DNA from: Gemmatimonadales bacterium
Lineage (GTDB): Bacteria > Gemmatimonadota > Gemmatimonadetes > Gemmatimonadales > GWC2-71-9
Reading direction: 5' to 3'
Assembly: GCA_041390145.1 (NCBI GenBank)
Contig: JAWKQM010000013.1
Location: 1-64,000 of the forward strand
Length of the DNA stretch: 64,000 nt
Every line of letters begins with the position of its first letter. Within the stretch, counting starts at the first letter, position 1. This document shows positions 50,401 through 57,844 of this stretch, piece after piece. The notes under the pieces are model-generated. The model made no database searches. It saw only the letters and a list, made by a program, of their open reading frames with translations, and had not been told where the DNA came from. The translations under genes were made by a program, and so were the position numbers.

Positions 50401-51879
50401 ATGACACCACTCGATCTCACCGTCATCGTCGCCTACTTCGCGCTCACCATGGGCGCGGGGCTCTGGGTGTCCCGCGCGCAGTCCACCGCCGGCGACTATT
50501 TCCTCGGCGCACGCAACCTCCCCGCCTGGGCCATCCTCTTCTCCATCGTCGCCACCGAGACGTCGGCCATCACCGTCATCTCGGTGCCCGGCCTCGGCGC
50601 CCGCGGTGACCTCACCTTCCTCCAGCTCACCTTCGGGTACCTCGTCGGCCGGATCGGCGTGGCGCTCTGGCTCCTCCCCGGCTACTTCCGCGGCGACCAG
50701 GAGACGGCGTACCAGCGGATCGAGAGCCGGTTCGGCCCGACGAGCCGGCGGCTCGTGTCGGTCGTCTTTCTCCTGACCCGCCTTCTCGGCGATGGCGTCC
50801 GGATCTTTGCCGGCTCGATCCCGCTCGCGCTCCTCACCGGCTGGTCGGTGCCCACGGCCATCGTGGCGATGGGCAGCATCACCCTCGTCTACACCCTCCT
50901 CGGCGGGTTGAAGGCGGTGGTCTGGTCGGACGTGATCCAGCTGGCGGTGTACGTGACGGGCGGGATCGCGGCGCTGCTGATTGCCTGGCACCTGGCGGGA
51001 GGCGCCGACCAGGCGCTGGCCGCGGCGGCCGCCGCGGGCAAGCTGCGGATCCTGAACCCGGTCATCAGCTTCACCCAGACCTACACCCTCCTTGGGGGAC
51101 TGATCGGCGGCGCCCTGCTCTCCGCCGCGTCGCACGGCACCGACCAGCTGATCGTGCAGCGCCTGCTCGCCACCCGCTCGCTCCGGGACGCCCGGATCGC
51201 CGTGGTGGGATCGGGTGTGGCGGTCATTCTCCAGTTTGCGCTCTTTCTCCTCATCGGGTCGGCCATCTGGGCGGCGGGACTCGCCCCCGACGACATGCCG
51301 GCGGACCAGATCTTCTCGCGCTTCATTCTCGACAAGCTCCCCGCCGGCCTCGCGGGGCTCATGGTGGCGGGGATCCTGGCGGCGGCAATGAGCACCATCA
51401 GTTCGTCGATCAACGCACTCGCCAGCTCGGTCACCCACGACCTCTACTCGTCGTGGACCGGGGTGAAGGATCCCGTGCGGCTGCTCCGCCTCGGCAAGAT
51501 CTTCTCCGCCGGCTGGGGCATCGCGCTGATCGGCGCCGCGCTCTTCTTCGACCAGCTCTCCCGCGGGGGCGATACGCCGGTGGTGGTCCTGGCGCTCTCC
51601 ATCGCATCGATCACCTACGGCGCCCTCCTCGGTACCTACGTGCTCGCGGCCCGGGTGACCCGATCCCGCGGCCGCGACGTCGTCGGGGCCGTGCTCCTGT
51701 CCGTTGCGGTCATGCTGGTCGTCGTGTTTTCGGCAAAGCTGGCCCTGGTACCCGGCCTCGAGTGGCTGACGCCGGTGGGCCGGGTAGCCTGGCCGTGGTA
51801 CGTTCCGGCAGGCACGGCCCTGACCATCCTGGTCGGCTGGTTCCTCAGCACCCTCCCCCATGCGGAGAGCAGGCGATGA
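50401..51879 (+). CDS. Sodium:solute symporter (SSS family)
   Basis: 492 residues with about 13 membrane helices. Family features: DYFLGARNLPAWAILFSI, SVPGLGARGDLTFLQLTFGY, GGLKAVVWSDVIQLAVYV and the sodium-site segment AAMSTISSSINALASSVTHD. Imports a solute with Na+. Being followed, with an ATGA overlap, by a BadF-type sugar kinase and preceded by NamZ/NagZ/AmiE genes, its likely cargo is MurNAc, GlcNAc or anhydro-MurNAc; this is inference. In B. subtilis that job is done by a PTS (MurP). Confidence 0.88.
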   Translation: MTPLDLTVIVAYFALTMGAGLWVSRAQSTAGDYFLGARNLPAWAILFSIVATETSAITVISVPGLGARGDLTFLQLTFGYLVGRIGVALWLLPGYFRGDQETAYQRIESRFGPTSRRLVSVVFLLTRLLGDGVRIFAGSIPLALLTGWSVPTAIVAMGSITLVYTLLGGLKAVVWSDVIQLAVYVTGGIAALLIAWHLAGGADQALAAAAAAGKLRILNPVISFTQTYTLLGGLIGGALLSAASHGTDQLIVQRLLATRSLRDARIAVVGSGVAVILQFALFLLIGSAIWAAGLAPDDMPADQIFSRFILDKLPAGLAGLMVAGILAAAMSTISSSINALASSVTHDLYSSWTGVKDPVRLLRLGKIFSAGWGIALIGAALFFDQLSRGGDTPVVVLALSIASITYGALLGTYVLAARVTRSRGRDVVGAVLLSVAVMLVVVFSAKLALVPGLEWLTPVGRVAWPWYVPAGTALTILVGWFLSTLPHAESRR

Positions 51880-52772
51880 CCGCTCCACTGATCGGCGCCG
51901 ATGTCGGCGGCTCCAAGACCGCCGTCTCGGTCGGCGACCCCAACAACATCCTCGGCCGTGCCCTCGGGCCCGGCGCGGCGGTGCGGCCGGGACGCGCGAT
52001 CGCCTCGGCGGCGATCATCGCCGAGACGGTGCGGAAGGCGCTGGCCGCCGCCGGTGTCATGCGCGGCTCGGCGCTGGTGGTCGGCGCCGCCGGGGTGGGG
52101 CGGGAATCGGAGCGACGGGAGCTGGAGCAGGCGCTCCGCACCGAGGCGCTCGCCGATCGGCTGAAGGTGACCACCGACATCGAGATTGCCCTGACCGCCG
52201 CCTTCGGCGACGGGCCGGGGATCGTGGTGGTGGCAGGCACCGGCAGCGTGGTCCTGGGCCGCGACCCCGAGGGGCGGATGCTCCGCCGCGGCGGGTATGG
52301 GTGGCAGATGGGAGACGAGGGGAGCGGCTACGCGATCGGACGCGCCGCCCTCGGCGCGGTGAGCCGGGCGCAGGACGGACGGAGCCCGGAGACGGCCATC
52401 ACCCCGGTGCTGATGGAAGTGACCCGGAGTCTCGATTTCGACGCGCTGGTGCGGTGGGCGGCGGCGGCGGGGCCGGCGGAGGTGGCTTCTCTCGCGCCCC
52501 ACGTGCTGCACACGGCGGAACGGGGCGACGCCGTGGCACAGGGGATTGCGGACTACGCCGCGCGGGAGCTGAGCGCGCTGGTGCTGCGGCTCGCCGACGA
52601 GTTCCCCACCGGCGAACGGGTGGGGGTGGCGCTGATGGGGGATGCTCGCGGAGGAGCGCTCGCTGCGGAGCGCGGTGCTGGAAAAACTGGGGACCGAGTC
52701 CACCCTGCGCCCGCTGGCCACGATCGTCGACGCGACGCTGGGGGGGCGCTGGCGCAGGCGGGGAAGCTGTAG
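51876..52772 (+). CDS. BadF/BadG-family amino-sugar kinase, MurK/GlcNAc-kinase-like, with compensated frame shift
   Basis: 298 residues as read. ATPase motifs: phosphate 1 IGADVGGSKTAVSVGD, phosphate 2 VVVAGTGSVVLGRDPEGR, GYGWQMGDEGSGYAIG, a pattern shared by GlcNAc kinase and Clostridium MurK, which phosphorylates MurNAc and GlcNAc. From about 52640 to 52745 the displayed frame is nonsense (GDARGGALAAERGAGKTGD), while the +1 frame reads MLAEERSLRSAVLEKLGTES and LRPLATIVDATLGG, as expected for the family, before the first frame resumes with ALAQAGKL. Both switch points fall in G-runs. Coupled to the symporter by ATGA. Confidence 0.82.
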   Translation: MTAPLIGADVGGSKTAVSVGDPNNILGRALGPGAAVRPGRAIASAAIIAETVRKALAAAGVMRGSALVVGAAGVGRESERRELEQALRTEALADRLKVTTDIEIALTAAFGDGPGIVVVAGTGSVVLGRDPEGRMLRRGGYGWQMGDEGSGYAIGRAALGAVSRAQDGRSPETAITPVLMEVTRSLDFDALVRWAAAAGPAEVASLAPHVLHTAERGDAVAQGIADYAARELSALVLRLADEFPTGERVGVALMGDARGGALAAERGAGKTGDRVHPAPAGHDRRRDAGGALAQAGKL

Positions 52773-52794
52773 TTCCTCACCCCAGGTGAAGATC

Positions 52795-52838
52795 CCTCAC
52801 CCCCGTCCCCCCTCTCCCTCCGGGAGAGGGGGCTTTTT
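52795..52838 (+). terminator. Rho-independent terminator (copy B of the CCTCACCCCC hairpin repeat)
   Basis: CCCCCTCTCCC (52808-52818) pairs with GGGAGAGGGGG (52822-52832) around TCC, followed by C and TTTTT. It ends the symporter-kinase unit; the T-run touches the end of the convergent permease gene. The left flank CCTCACCCCCGTCCCCC matches the hairpin at 28152-28192. Confidence 0.85.
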
Positions 52839-52839
52839 C

Positions 52840-54408
52840 TTACGGCTTGGCCGCGTCGCGCGCCGCTTCCGCCGCGTTGTCCTTGATCCGCAACCGGCTG
52901 TGCCGCACCCCGTACAGGAAGTAGATCACCAGCCCGATCAGGAGCCAGATCCCGAACCGCTCCCACGTCACCTTCGGCAGCTTGAACATCAGGTAGACGC
53001 AGGCGACGATGGAGATCATCGGCGTCAGCGGCACGAGGGGGACCCGGAAGGGGCGCACCCGTTCCGGCTCCTTGTAGCGCAGCACGATCACGCCGAGCGA
53101 GACCAGCACGAAGGCGAAGAGGGTGCCGATGTTGGTGAGGTCCACCACCTCGGCGATGTTGGCAAACGCGGCAAAGACCCCGACGAAGATGCCGGTCAGG
53201 ATGGTCCCCACCCACGGCGTCTTGTACTTGGGGTGCACCTTGGCCAGGAAGGGCGGGAGCAGGCCGTCGCGGGCCATCGACATGAAGATGCGCGGCTGGC
53301 CGAGCTGGAACACGAGCAGGACGCTGAACATCGCGATGACGGCGCCCAGCGAAATGATGAACCGCGAGGCGTTGATCAGTTTCGGTGGCCCGTCGGCGAA
53401 CGCCAGGGCGGTGATCATCGGCTCCGCCGTGCCGAGGGTCTGCCACGGGGCGATGCCAGTCATCACGGCCGACAGGGCGATGTAGAGCACCGTGCAGATG
53501 AGCAGGCTCATGATGATGCCGAACGGCATGTCCTTGCCGGGGTTCCGTGCCTCCTCCGCCGCCGTCGAGACCGCGTCGAACCCGATGTAGCTGAAGAAGA
53601 TGATGGCGGCACCGGCGCCGATGCCGGAGATGCCGTTCGGGGCAAAGCCGCCGGTGGCGGGGTTGGTCCAGTTGTCGGGCTTGAGCAGCGTGAAGCCGAC
53701 CGCGATGAAGAAGAGAATGATCCCGATCTTGAGGATGACCATCGCGTTGTTCGAGTTGGCGGACTCCTTGATGCCGTACACCAGGAGGATGGTGATCAGC
53801 ATGACCGAGATAAACGCCGGCACATTGGCAATCAGCGGCAGCCCGAAGACATTTGGCGCGCCGGTGACCGCGGAGGCCAGGTAGACGGTGTTCGGGTCGG
53901 TGGCGCCGGCGGCCAGCGCCTTGGCGGCGTCGTACGCGGTGCGATAGTCCGTGGCGAGCCAGGAGGGCAGTGACAGCCCGAAGTGGCTGATGAGTTCACG
54001 AAAGTGCCCGGACCACCCGATGGCCACGCCGATGTTGCCGACGGCGTACTCGATGATCAGGTCCCAGCCGATGATCCAGGCAATGAACTCGCCGAGGGAC
54101 GCGTAGGCATAGGTGTAGGCCGAGCCGGCGATCGGCACCATCGCCGCGAACTCGGCGTAGCAGAGGGCCGCGAACCCGCAGGCGAACGCTGTCAGGACAA
54201 AGGAGAGGATGATGGCGGGCCCGGCACCGGGGCGGGCCGCGTCGCCGACGATGGCGGTGCCGGTGGTGGCGAAGATGCCAGCGCCGATGGTGGCGCCGAC
54301 GCCGAGGGCGGTCAGGTGCCACTTGCCGAGGGTGCGGCGGAGTCCGCCGCGCGACGCGAGATCGTCTTCGCAGTCCTGGACCGACTTGAGGCGGAAGAGC
54401 TGGCTCAT
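52840..54408 (-). CDS. APC-superfamily amino acid permease (CAT-like)
   Basis: 522 residues, about 14 membrane helices. GVGATIGAGIFATTGTAI with the conserved GxGIF substrate loop, YAEFAAMVPIAGSAYTYAYA, FFSYIGFDAVSTAAEEARNP and FSMARDGLLPP-like FMSMARDGLLPPFLAKVHPK are typical of the cationic amino-acid transporter group (YfnA-type). Imports an amino acid by proton coupling; specificity is not readable. ATG 54408. Convergent with the kinase gene; a role in taking up amino acids freed by the amidase is possible but speculative. Confidence 0.9.
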   Translation of the reverse strand: MSQLFRLKSVQDCEDDLASRGGLRRTLGKWHLTALGVGATIGAGIFATTGTAIVGDAARPGAGPAIILSFVLTAFACGFAALCYAEFAAMVPIAGSAYTYAYASLGEFIAWIIGWDLIIEYAVGNIGVAIGWSGHFRELISHFGLSLPSWLATDYRTAYDAAKALAAGATDPNTVYLASAVTGAPNVFGLPLIANVPAFISVMLITILLVYGIKESANSNNAMVILKIGIILFFIAVGFTLLKPDNWTNPATGGFAPNGISGIGAGAAIIFFSYIGFDAVSTAAEEARNPGKDMPFGIIMSLLICTVLYIALSAVMTGIAPWQTLGTAEPMITALAFADGPPKLINASRFIISLGAVIAMFSVLLVFQLGQPRIFMSMARDGLLPPFLAKVHPKYKTPWVGTILTGIFVGVFAAFANIAEVVDLTNIGTLFAFVLVSLGVIVLRYKEPERVRPFRVPLVPLTPMISIVACVYLMFKLPKVTWERFGIWLLIGLVIYFLYGVRHSRLRIKDNAAEAARDAAKP

Positions 54409-54414
54409 CAGGTC

Positions 54415-55224
54415 CTATTTCGTTGGTAGAGTGAAGGTCATCGTCATCACCCCGGGCACGGCCACGCCCTCGGCGTTCCGTGCGGGCTTGAAGCGATAGG
54501 TCTCGGCGCGTTCCGTGAACTTCCGCGAAAAATCGCCGTCGGTGATTTTCGGCTCGGTCTCGACTCGGGCCACACGGCCGTCGGCCCGGACGTAGAAGGT
54601 GACGCGGAGGGTCTGCCCTCGCAGCTCCTTGGGCGGCTTCTCGAAGAAGAAGGTGCCGTAGGTCCACTGCGGCTCGCGGCCCGATCCGCCGCCCCCGCCG
54701 CCGCCACTCCCGGGTCCGCTCCCAGCCCCGGTGCCCGTGCCCACCCCGCCCCCGGAACCACCACCACCGCCACCGCCGCTGCCGGGTCCGGTGCCTGGTC
54801 CGCCACTGCCCTCCTCTGCCGCCGGCACACTATCCGCCGACGACACGACCACGGTCGGGGTCGGCTGGGTATCGGCTGGCACGGGGGTCGGCGCGACGAC
54901 TGCGGGCGGCACCACTTCGGGCGGTGGAACGGCGGGCTGTTCCACCTGGGCCGGCGCAGCGGCCTGCTGCAGCGGCGGGAGCGTAATATACCGGACCCTT
55001 TCGCCCCCGCCACCCCCGCCGCCGCCGCCGCCCGGCGCCAGCAGCGGGTTGCCGGCTGCGGGGGTCTGGATGAAGGCGTCCACCGTCCCGCGCACGACCA
55101 GTACGACGAGGGCCGCATGGAACAGCAGCGAGACCGCGGCCCCGATGAGGCGGCGCGGGTCAGGCTGGCGTTCCAGCAGCGGGTGGCGCGGAGGTGGGAT
55201 CTGGTTCACGGCTCCATGATACAT
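54415..55224 (-). CDS. TonB-like energy transducer with Gly- and Pro-rich spacer
   Basis: 269 residues. A single N-terminal membrane helix (AAVSLLFHAALVVLVV), an unusual spacer with three poly-glycine tracts (10, 7-8 and 7 Gly) and Pro/Val/Thr stretches, and a C-terminal TonB-type domain (GQTLRVTFYVRADGRVARVE, DGDFSRKFTERAETYRFKPA, VPGVMTMTFTLP). ATG 55224 is used; GTG 55209 (NQIPPPRHPLL) is an alternative. It follows two exbD genes, and a very stable hairpin lies immediately ahead of the ATG. A second, more classical TonB heads the same cluster. Confidence 0.75.
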   Translation of the reverse strand: MYHGAVNQIPPPRHPLLERQPDPRRLIGAAVSLLFHAALVVLVVRGTVDAFIQTPAAGNPLLAPGGGGGGGGGGERVRYITLPPLQQAAAPAQVEQPAVPPPEVVPPAVVAPTPVPADTQPTPTVVVSSADSVPAAEEGSGGPGTGPGSGGGGGGGSGGGVGTGTGAGSGPGSGGGGGGGSGREPQWTYGTFFFEKPPKELRGQTLRVTFYVRADGRVARVETEPKITDGDFSRKFTERAETYRFKPARNAEGVAVPGVMTMTFTLPTK

Positions 55225-55225
55225 C

Positions 55226-55272
55226 CGACGGGCGCCGGCACCACCGCCAGTGGCGGGGGCCGGCGCCCGTCG
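55226..55272. promoter_or_regulatory. 14-bp hairpin abutting the start of the TonB-like gene
   Basis: CGACGGGCGCCGGC (55226-55239) pairs perfectly with GCCGGCGCCCGTCG (55259-55272); inside, CCGCC (55244-55248) pairs with GGCGG (55252-55256) around AGT. In the minus-strand mRNA it ends one base before ATG 55224. It has no T-run. It could attenuate readthrough from exbD or block translation. The rest of 55273-55351 shows nothing recognisable. Confidence 0.75.
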
Positions 55273-55351
55273 AAATGGGCTGACGTTGTGAGCGACACCG
55301 ACTCCCGGGAGACGTCCGGGAGGGGGCGATGCCGCACGGATCAGTCTCCTG

Positions 55352-55768
55352 CTACTGGTTCGCTTCCTTCGGCGTGAACCCGATGACCTGCACCCCGGCC
55401 CCACGGGCGATATCCATCGCCTCCACGACGTCCTGGTAGATCCGGTTCGGCCCCGCCTTGATGAACATCAGCTTGGCCGGCCGGTCGTCGTAGATCGCGT
55501 GCAACTGCGCGTCGAGCTGGTCCTTCGGATACGGCTGCGTATTGATCGCGTAGGTGCCGTCGTCCAGCAGTTCAAGCACGATCTGGAACGAGGGCTGCTG
55601 ATTGGTGTTCGGCGTGTCGGGCGGCGGCACCTGGACGTCCATCGCCATCCGCGACAGCGGCTGCGCAATCATGAAGATGATGAGCAGCACCAGCAGCACG
55701 TCGATCATCGGCGTCACGTTGATTTCCGAGGAGACTTCCCCTGGGGCCCCTCCAGCTGCCATGGCCAT
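55352..55768 (-). CDS. exbD: ExbD/TolR-family biopolymer transport protein
   Basis: 138 residues: one membrane helix with the proton-path aspartate (INVTPMIDVLLVLLIIFMIA) and a periplasmic alpha/beta domain (FIKAGPNRIYQDVVEAMDIA). Works with ExbB to energise TonB by the proton gradient. ATG 55768 (an in-frame ATG 55762 follows). 3 bases from the other exbD; two non-identical copies in tandem suggest a hetero-oligomeric ExbD pair. Confidence 0.92.
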   Translation of the reverse strand: MAMAAGGAPGEVSSEINVTPMIDVLLVLLIIFMIAQPLSRMAMDVQVPPPDTPNTNQQPSFQIVLELLDDGTYAINTQPYPKDQLDAQLHAIYDDRPAKLMFIKAGPNRIYQDVVEAMDIARGAGVQVIGFTPKEANQ

Positions 55769-55771
55769 GGG

Positions 55772-56215
55772 TTACTCCTTTCCCTGCTTCAGGAGCGGCT
55801 CCGGCACCGGCTCCGTGATGGCGGCGAGGACTCGCACCCCGGCGCGCCGCGCCAACTCGACTGCGTCCTGCACCTGGCTGTACTTCAGGTTCACGTCCGC
55901 CTTGAAGTACAGGATCTTGTCCTCGGTCCGCGCGGCGTACACCGTCCGGAGATAGTCCTCCAGGACGGCGGCGTCGATCGGCCGGGTGTCGAGGAAGTAC
56001 TTCCCGTACTTGTCGATGCCGAGGATGACGTCCGTGTCCTTTTCGGCGCTCGGATCGAGGTTCTTGCCCTTGGGCAGGGTGGCCTCGAAGCCGGCGGCGA
56101 TCAGGGGCGTGACGATCATGAAGATGATGAGGAGCACCAGCATCACGTCGATCATCGGCGTGACGTTGATGTTCGCATTCACCTTCCCCTTGCCACTACC
56201 CGTGGAGATGGCCAC
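55772..56215 (-). CDS. exbD: ExbD/TolR-family biopolymer transport protein
   Basis: 147 residues from GTG 56215 overlapping the exbB end by 20 bases. Same layout as its downstream copy: INVTPMIDVMLVLLIIFMIV with the essential Asp, then a periplasmic domain (ILYFKADVNLKYSQVQDAVE). It differs in having a longer, charged linker (PKGKNLDPSAEKDTDVIL). Shares only the core with the second ExbD, so the two are old paralogues. Confidence 0.92.
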   Translation of the reverse strand: MAISTGSGKGKVNANINVTPMIDVMLVLLIIFMIVTPLIAAGFEATLPKGKNLDPSAEKDTDVILGIDKYGKYFLDTRPIDAAVLEDYLRTVYAARTEDKILYFKADVNLKYSQVQDAVELARRAGVRVLAAITEPVPEPLLKQGKE

Positions 56216-56945
56216 TGCCGGTCACCGCTTTCTGGGCCTGGAATTCCTTGGTGAAGATCGACCGGCCCTGAGACGCGCCCACGTTCTTGATGAGCTGGTC
56301 GATGAGTTCCTTCGAGGCGTAGGTCATCTCGACAGACAGGTTGTCGATCTTGGTCGTGAAGTAGTTGTAGAACCAGACCGCCGGGATGGCCACGAGGAGG
56401 CCGAACGCCGTGGTGATCAGCGCTTCGGCGATACCGGCCGAGATGCCGGCCAGGCCGCCCGAGGCGCCGCCGGCCGCCATGCCGGTGAAGGCGTTGACGA
56501 TACCCATGGTGGTGCCGAGGAGGCCGACGAACGGCGCCGTGGCGCCGACGGTGCCCAGCACGCCAAGACCGCGGCGGAACTCGGCCAGGAGGATCAGCAT
56601 CTGCCGTTCAATGGCCCGCTCCGCCGAGTTGATGTCGGCGGCGGTGATGGTGGCCCGGTCGCTGATAAGCGGCTTCATTTCGCCGAGGGCGCCACCGAGG
56701 ACGCGCGAGATATGGCCGATCTTGTGCTTCTCGGAGAGCTGGATGGCCAGTTCCAGGTTGTCTTCCATGATCGCCTTCGACAGCTGCGGCGCGAACTTGC
56801 GGGTGGCGCCCGTGCTGCGCTTGATCTGGATGAGCTTGGTCACCGCGATCGTCAGCGAGTAGATGGACATGAGGGCCAGGACGACAATGACGCCCCGGGC
56901 AAACATGCCTGATTGATGCCAGAGTTCCAGCATTGAAACGTTCAT
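56196..56945 (-). CDS. exbB: ExbB/TolQ/MotA-family proton channel protein
   Basis: 249 residues with three membrane helices. The N-terminal helix FARGVIVVLALMSIYSLTIA, a cytoplasmic loop (LAIQLSEKHKIGHISRVLGG), and the signature GTVGATAPFVGLLGTTMGIV plus AGIAEALITTAFGLLVAIPA. Forms the pentameric channel that, with ExbD, drives TonB. ATG 56945. Second gene of tonB-exbB-exbD-exbD-tonB-like. Confidence 0.95.
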   Translation of the reverse strand: MNVSMLELWHQSGMFARGVIVVLALMSIYSLTIAVTKLIQIKRSTGATRKFAPQLSKAIMEDNLELAIQLSEKHKIGHISRVLGGALGEMKPLISDRATITAADINSAERAIERQMLILLAEFRRGLGVLGTVGATAPFVGLLGTTMGIVNAFTGMAAGGASGGLAGISAGIAEALITTAFGLLVAIPAVWFYNYFTTKIDNLSVEMTYASKELIDQLIKNVGASQGRSIFTKEFQAQKAVTGSGHLHG

Positions 56946-57012
56946 CGGTCGAACCTCCTGGGAGCGTGCTTCAGGCCGTCGGCGGTGCCGGCGGCGGGGT
57001 TGAATTCAAGGG

Positions 57013-57705
57013 CTACGGATTAAACGAGACCGCCTGCTGCACCTGCACGCGCACCGCCTGCCCACGCACCCTGCCGGGCCGGAAGACGCTCTTCATGATC
57101 ATTTCCTTCGCCGGCTCGTTGAAAGCCGCGTTCGTGGTGCTCAACACCTTGAAGCCCGCCGCCTCCGGATGCCCGGTCGTGTCGACCACAAACTGGGCGA
57201 CGACCCGGCCACCGATGCCGGCACGCTCGAGAACCGGCGGATAGCGCCGGGGACCCGCCGAGATGAGGTCCGGCGGATCGTCCACCTGGGCCTCGAGGTA
57301 GGTCTCGCCGGTGACAGGACCCGTTCCGCCGACGACACCCACCGCGACGCCGCCCTGGACGCCGGTGCCGGTGAAGTCCTTCGGGTCAAACCGCTCGTTC
57401 AGGTTGATCGGCGGGATTTCCGTGGGAATGTCCTGCACGGCCACCACCGTCTGGAACCCGCGCGGCGGCGGGTTGGCGCTCACGATGGCGTCCGGCGGCG
57501 GGGCTTCCGGCGGCGGCGCCTCGGGCTTGGGCGGGGTGAGCAGCACCATGGTGGTGTCCATGATGTGCTCACGGACCACCTCGGCCGCCCCCTTGGTCGC
57601 CACCACCGCGCCGGTAATGACCAGCGCGTGCACGATCATGGAGACCATGAACTGGCCGAAGGTGCGTTCCTTCTTGGGCTTGGATTCGACGAGTACCTCG
57701 AACAC
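57013..57705 (-). CDS. tonB: Energy transducer TonB
   Basis: 230 residues from GTG 57705, which has GGAGG 7 bases ahead (57717-57713). Basic N-terminus, membrane helix (FMVSMIVHALVITGAVVA), proline-rich rod (PPKPEAPPPEAPPPDAIV) and TonB C-terminal domain (RRYPPVLERAGIGGRVVAQF, KSVFRPGRVRGQAVRVQVQQ). It contacts TonB-dependent outer-membrane receptors. Leads the exb cluster; 67 bases separate it from exbB. The 139 bases upstream contain an A/T-rich patch but no convincing promoter. Confidence 0.9.
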   Translation of the reverse strand: MFEVLVESKPKKERTFGQFMVSMIVHALVITGAVVATKGAAEVVREHIMDTTMVLLTPPKPEAPPPEAPPPDAIVSANPPPRGFQTVVAVQDIPTEIPPINLNERFDPKDFTGTGVQGGVAVGVVGGTGPVTGETYLEAQVDDPPDLISAGPRRYPPVLERAGIGGRVVAQFVVDTTGHPEAAGFKVLSTTNAAFNEPAKEMIMKSVFRPGRVRGQAVRVQVQQAVSFNP

Positions 57706-57844
57706 GGCACTACCTCCGTGGTGAGTCAGGCTTCGATTGCAACCTACGCAACTCGCCTTGCCTCCGTGTGGCCCGTAGATGACAATTTGATAACAACCGA
57801 ATGAGGAGTCCCCGCACTCAATTGCCGATCGAAGAATCGTGAAT

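Noticed and set aside
54650..55035. GC-rich repeats in the TonB-like gene as an intergenic repeat array
   Set aside because: They are in frame and code poly-glycine and Pro/Val spacer segments between a membrane helix and a TonB domain.
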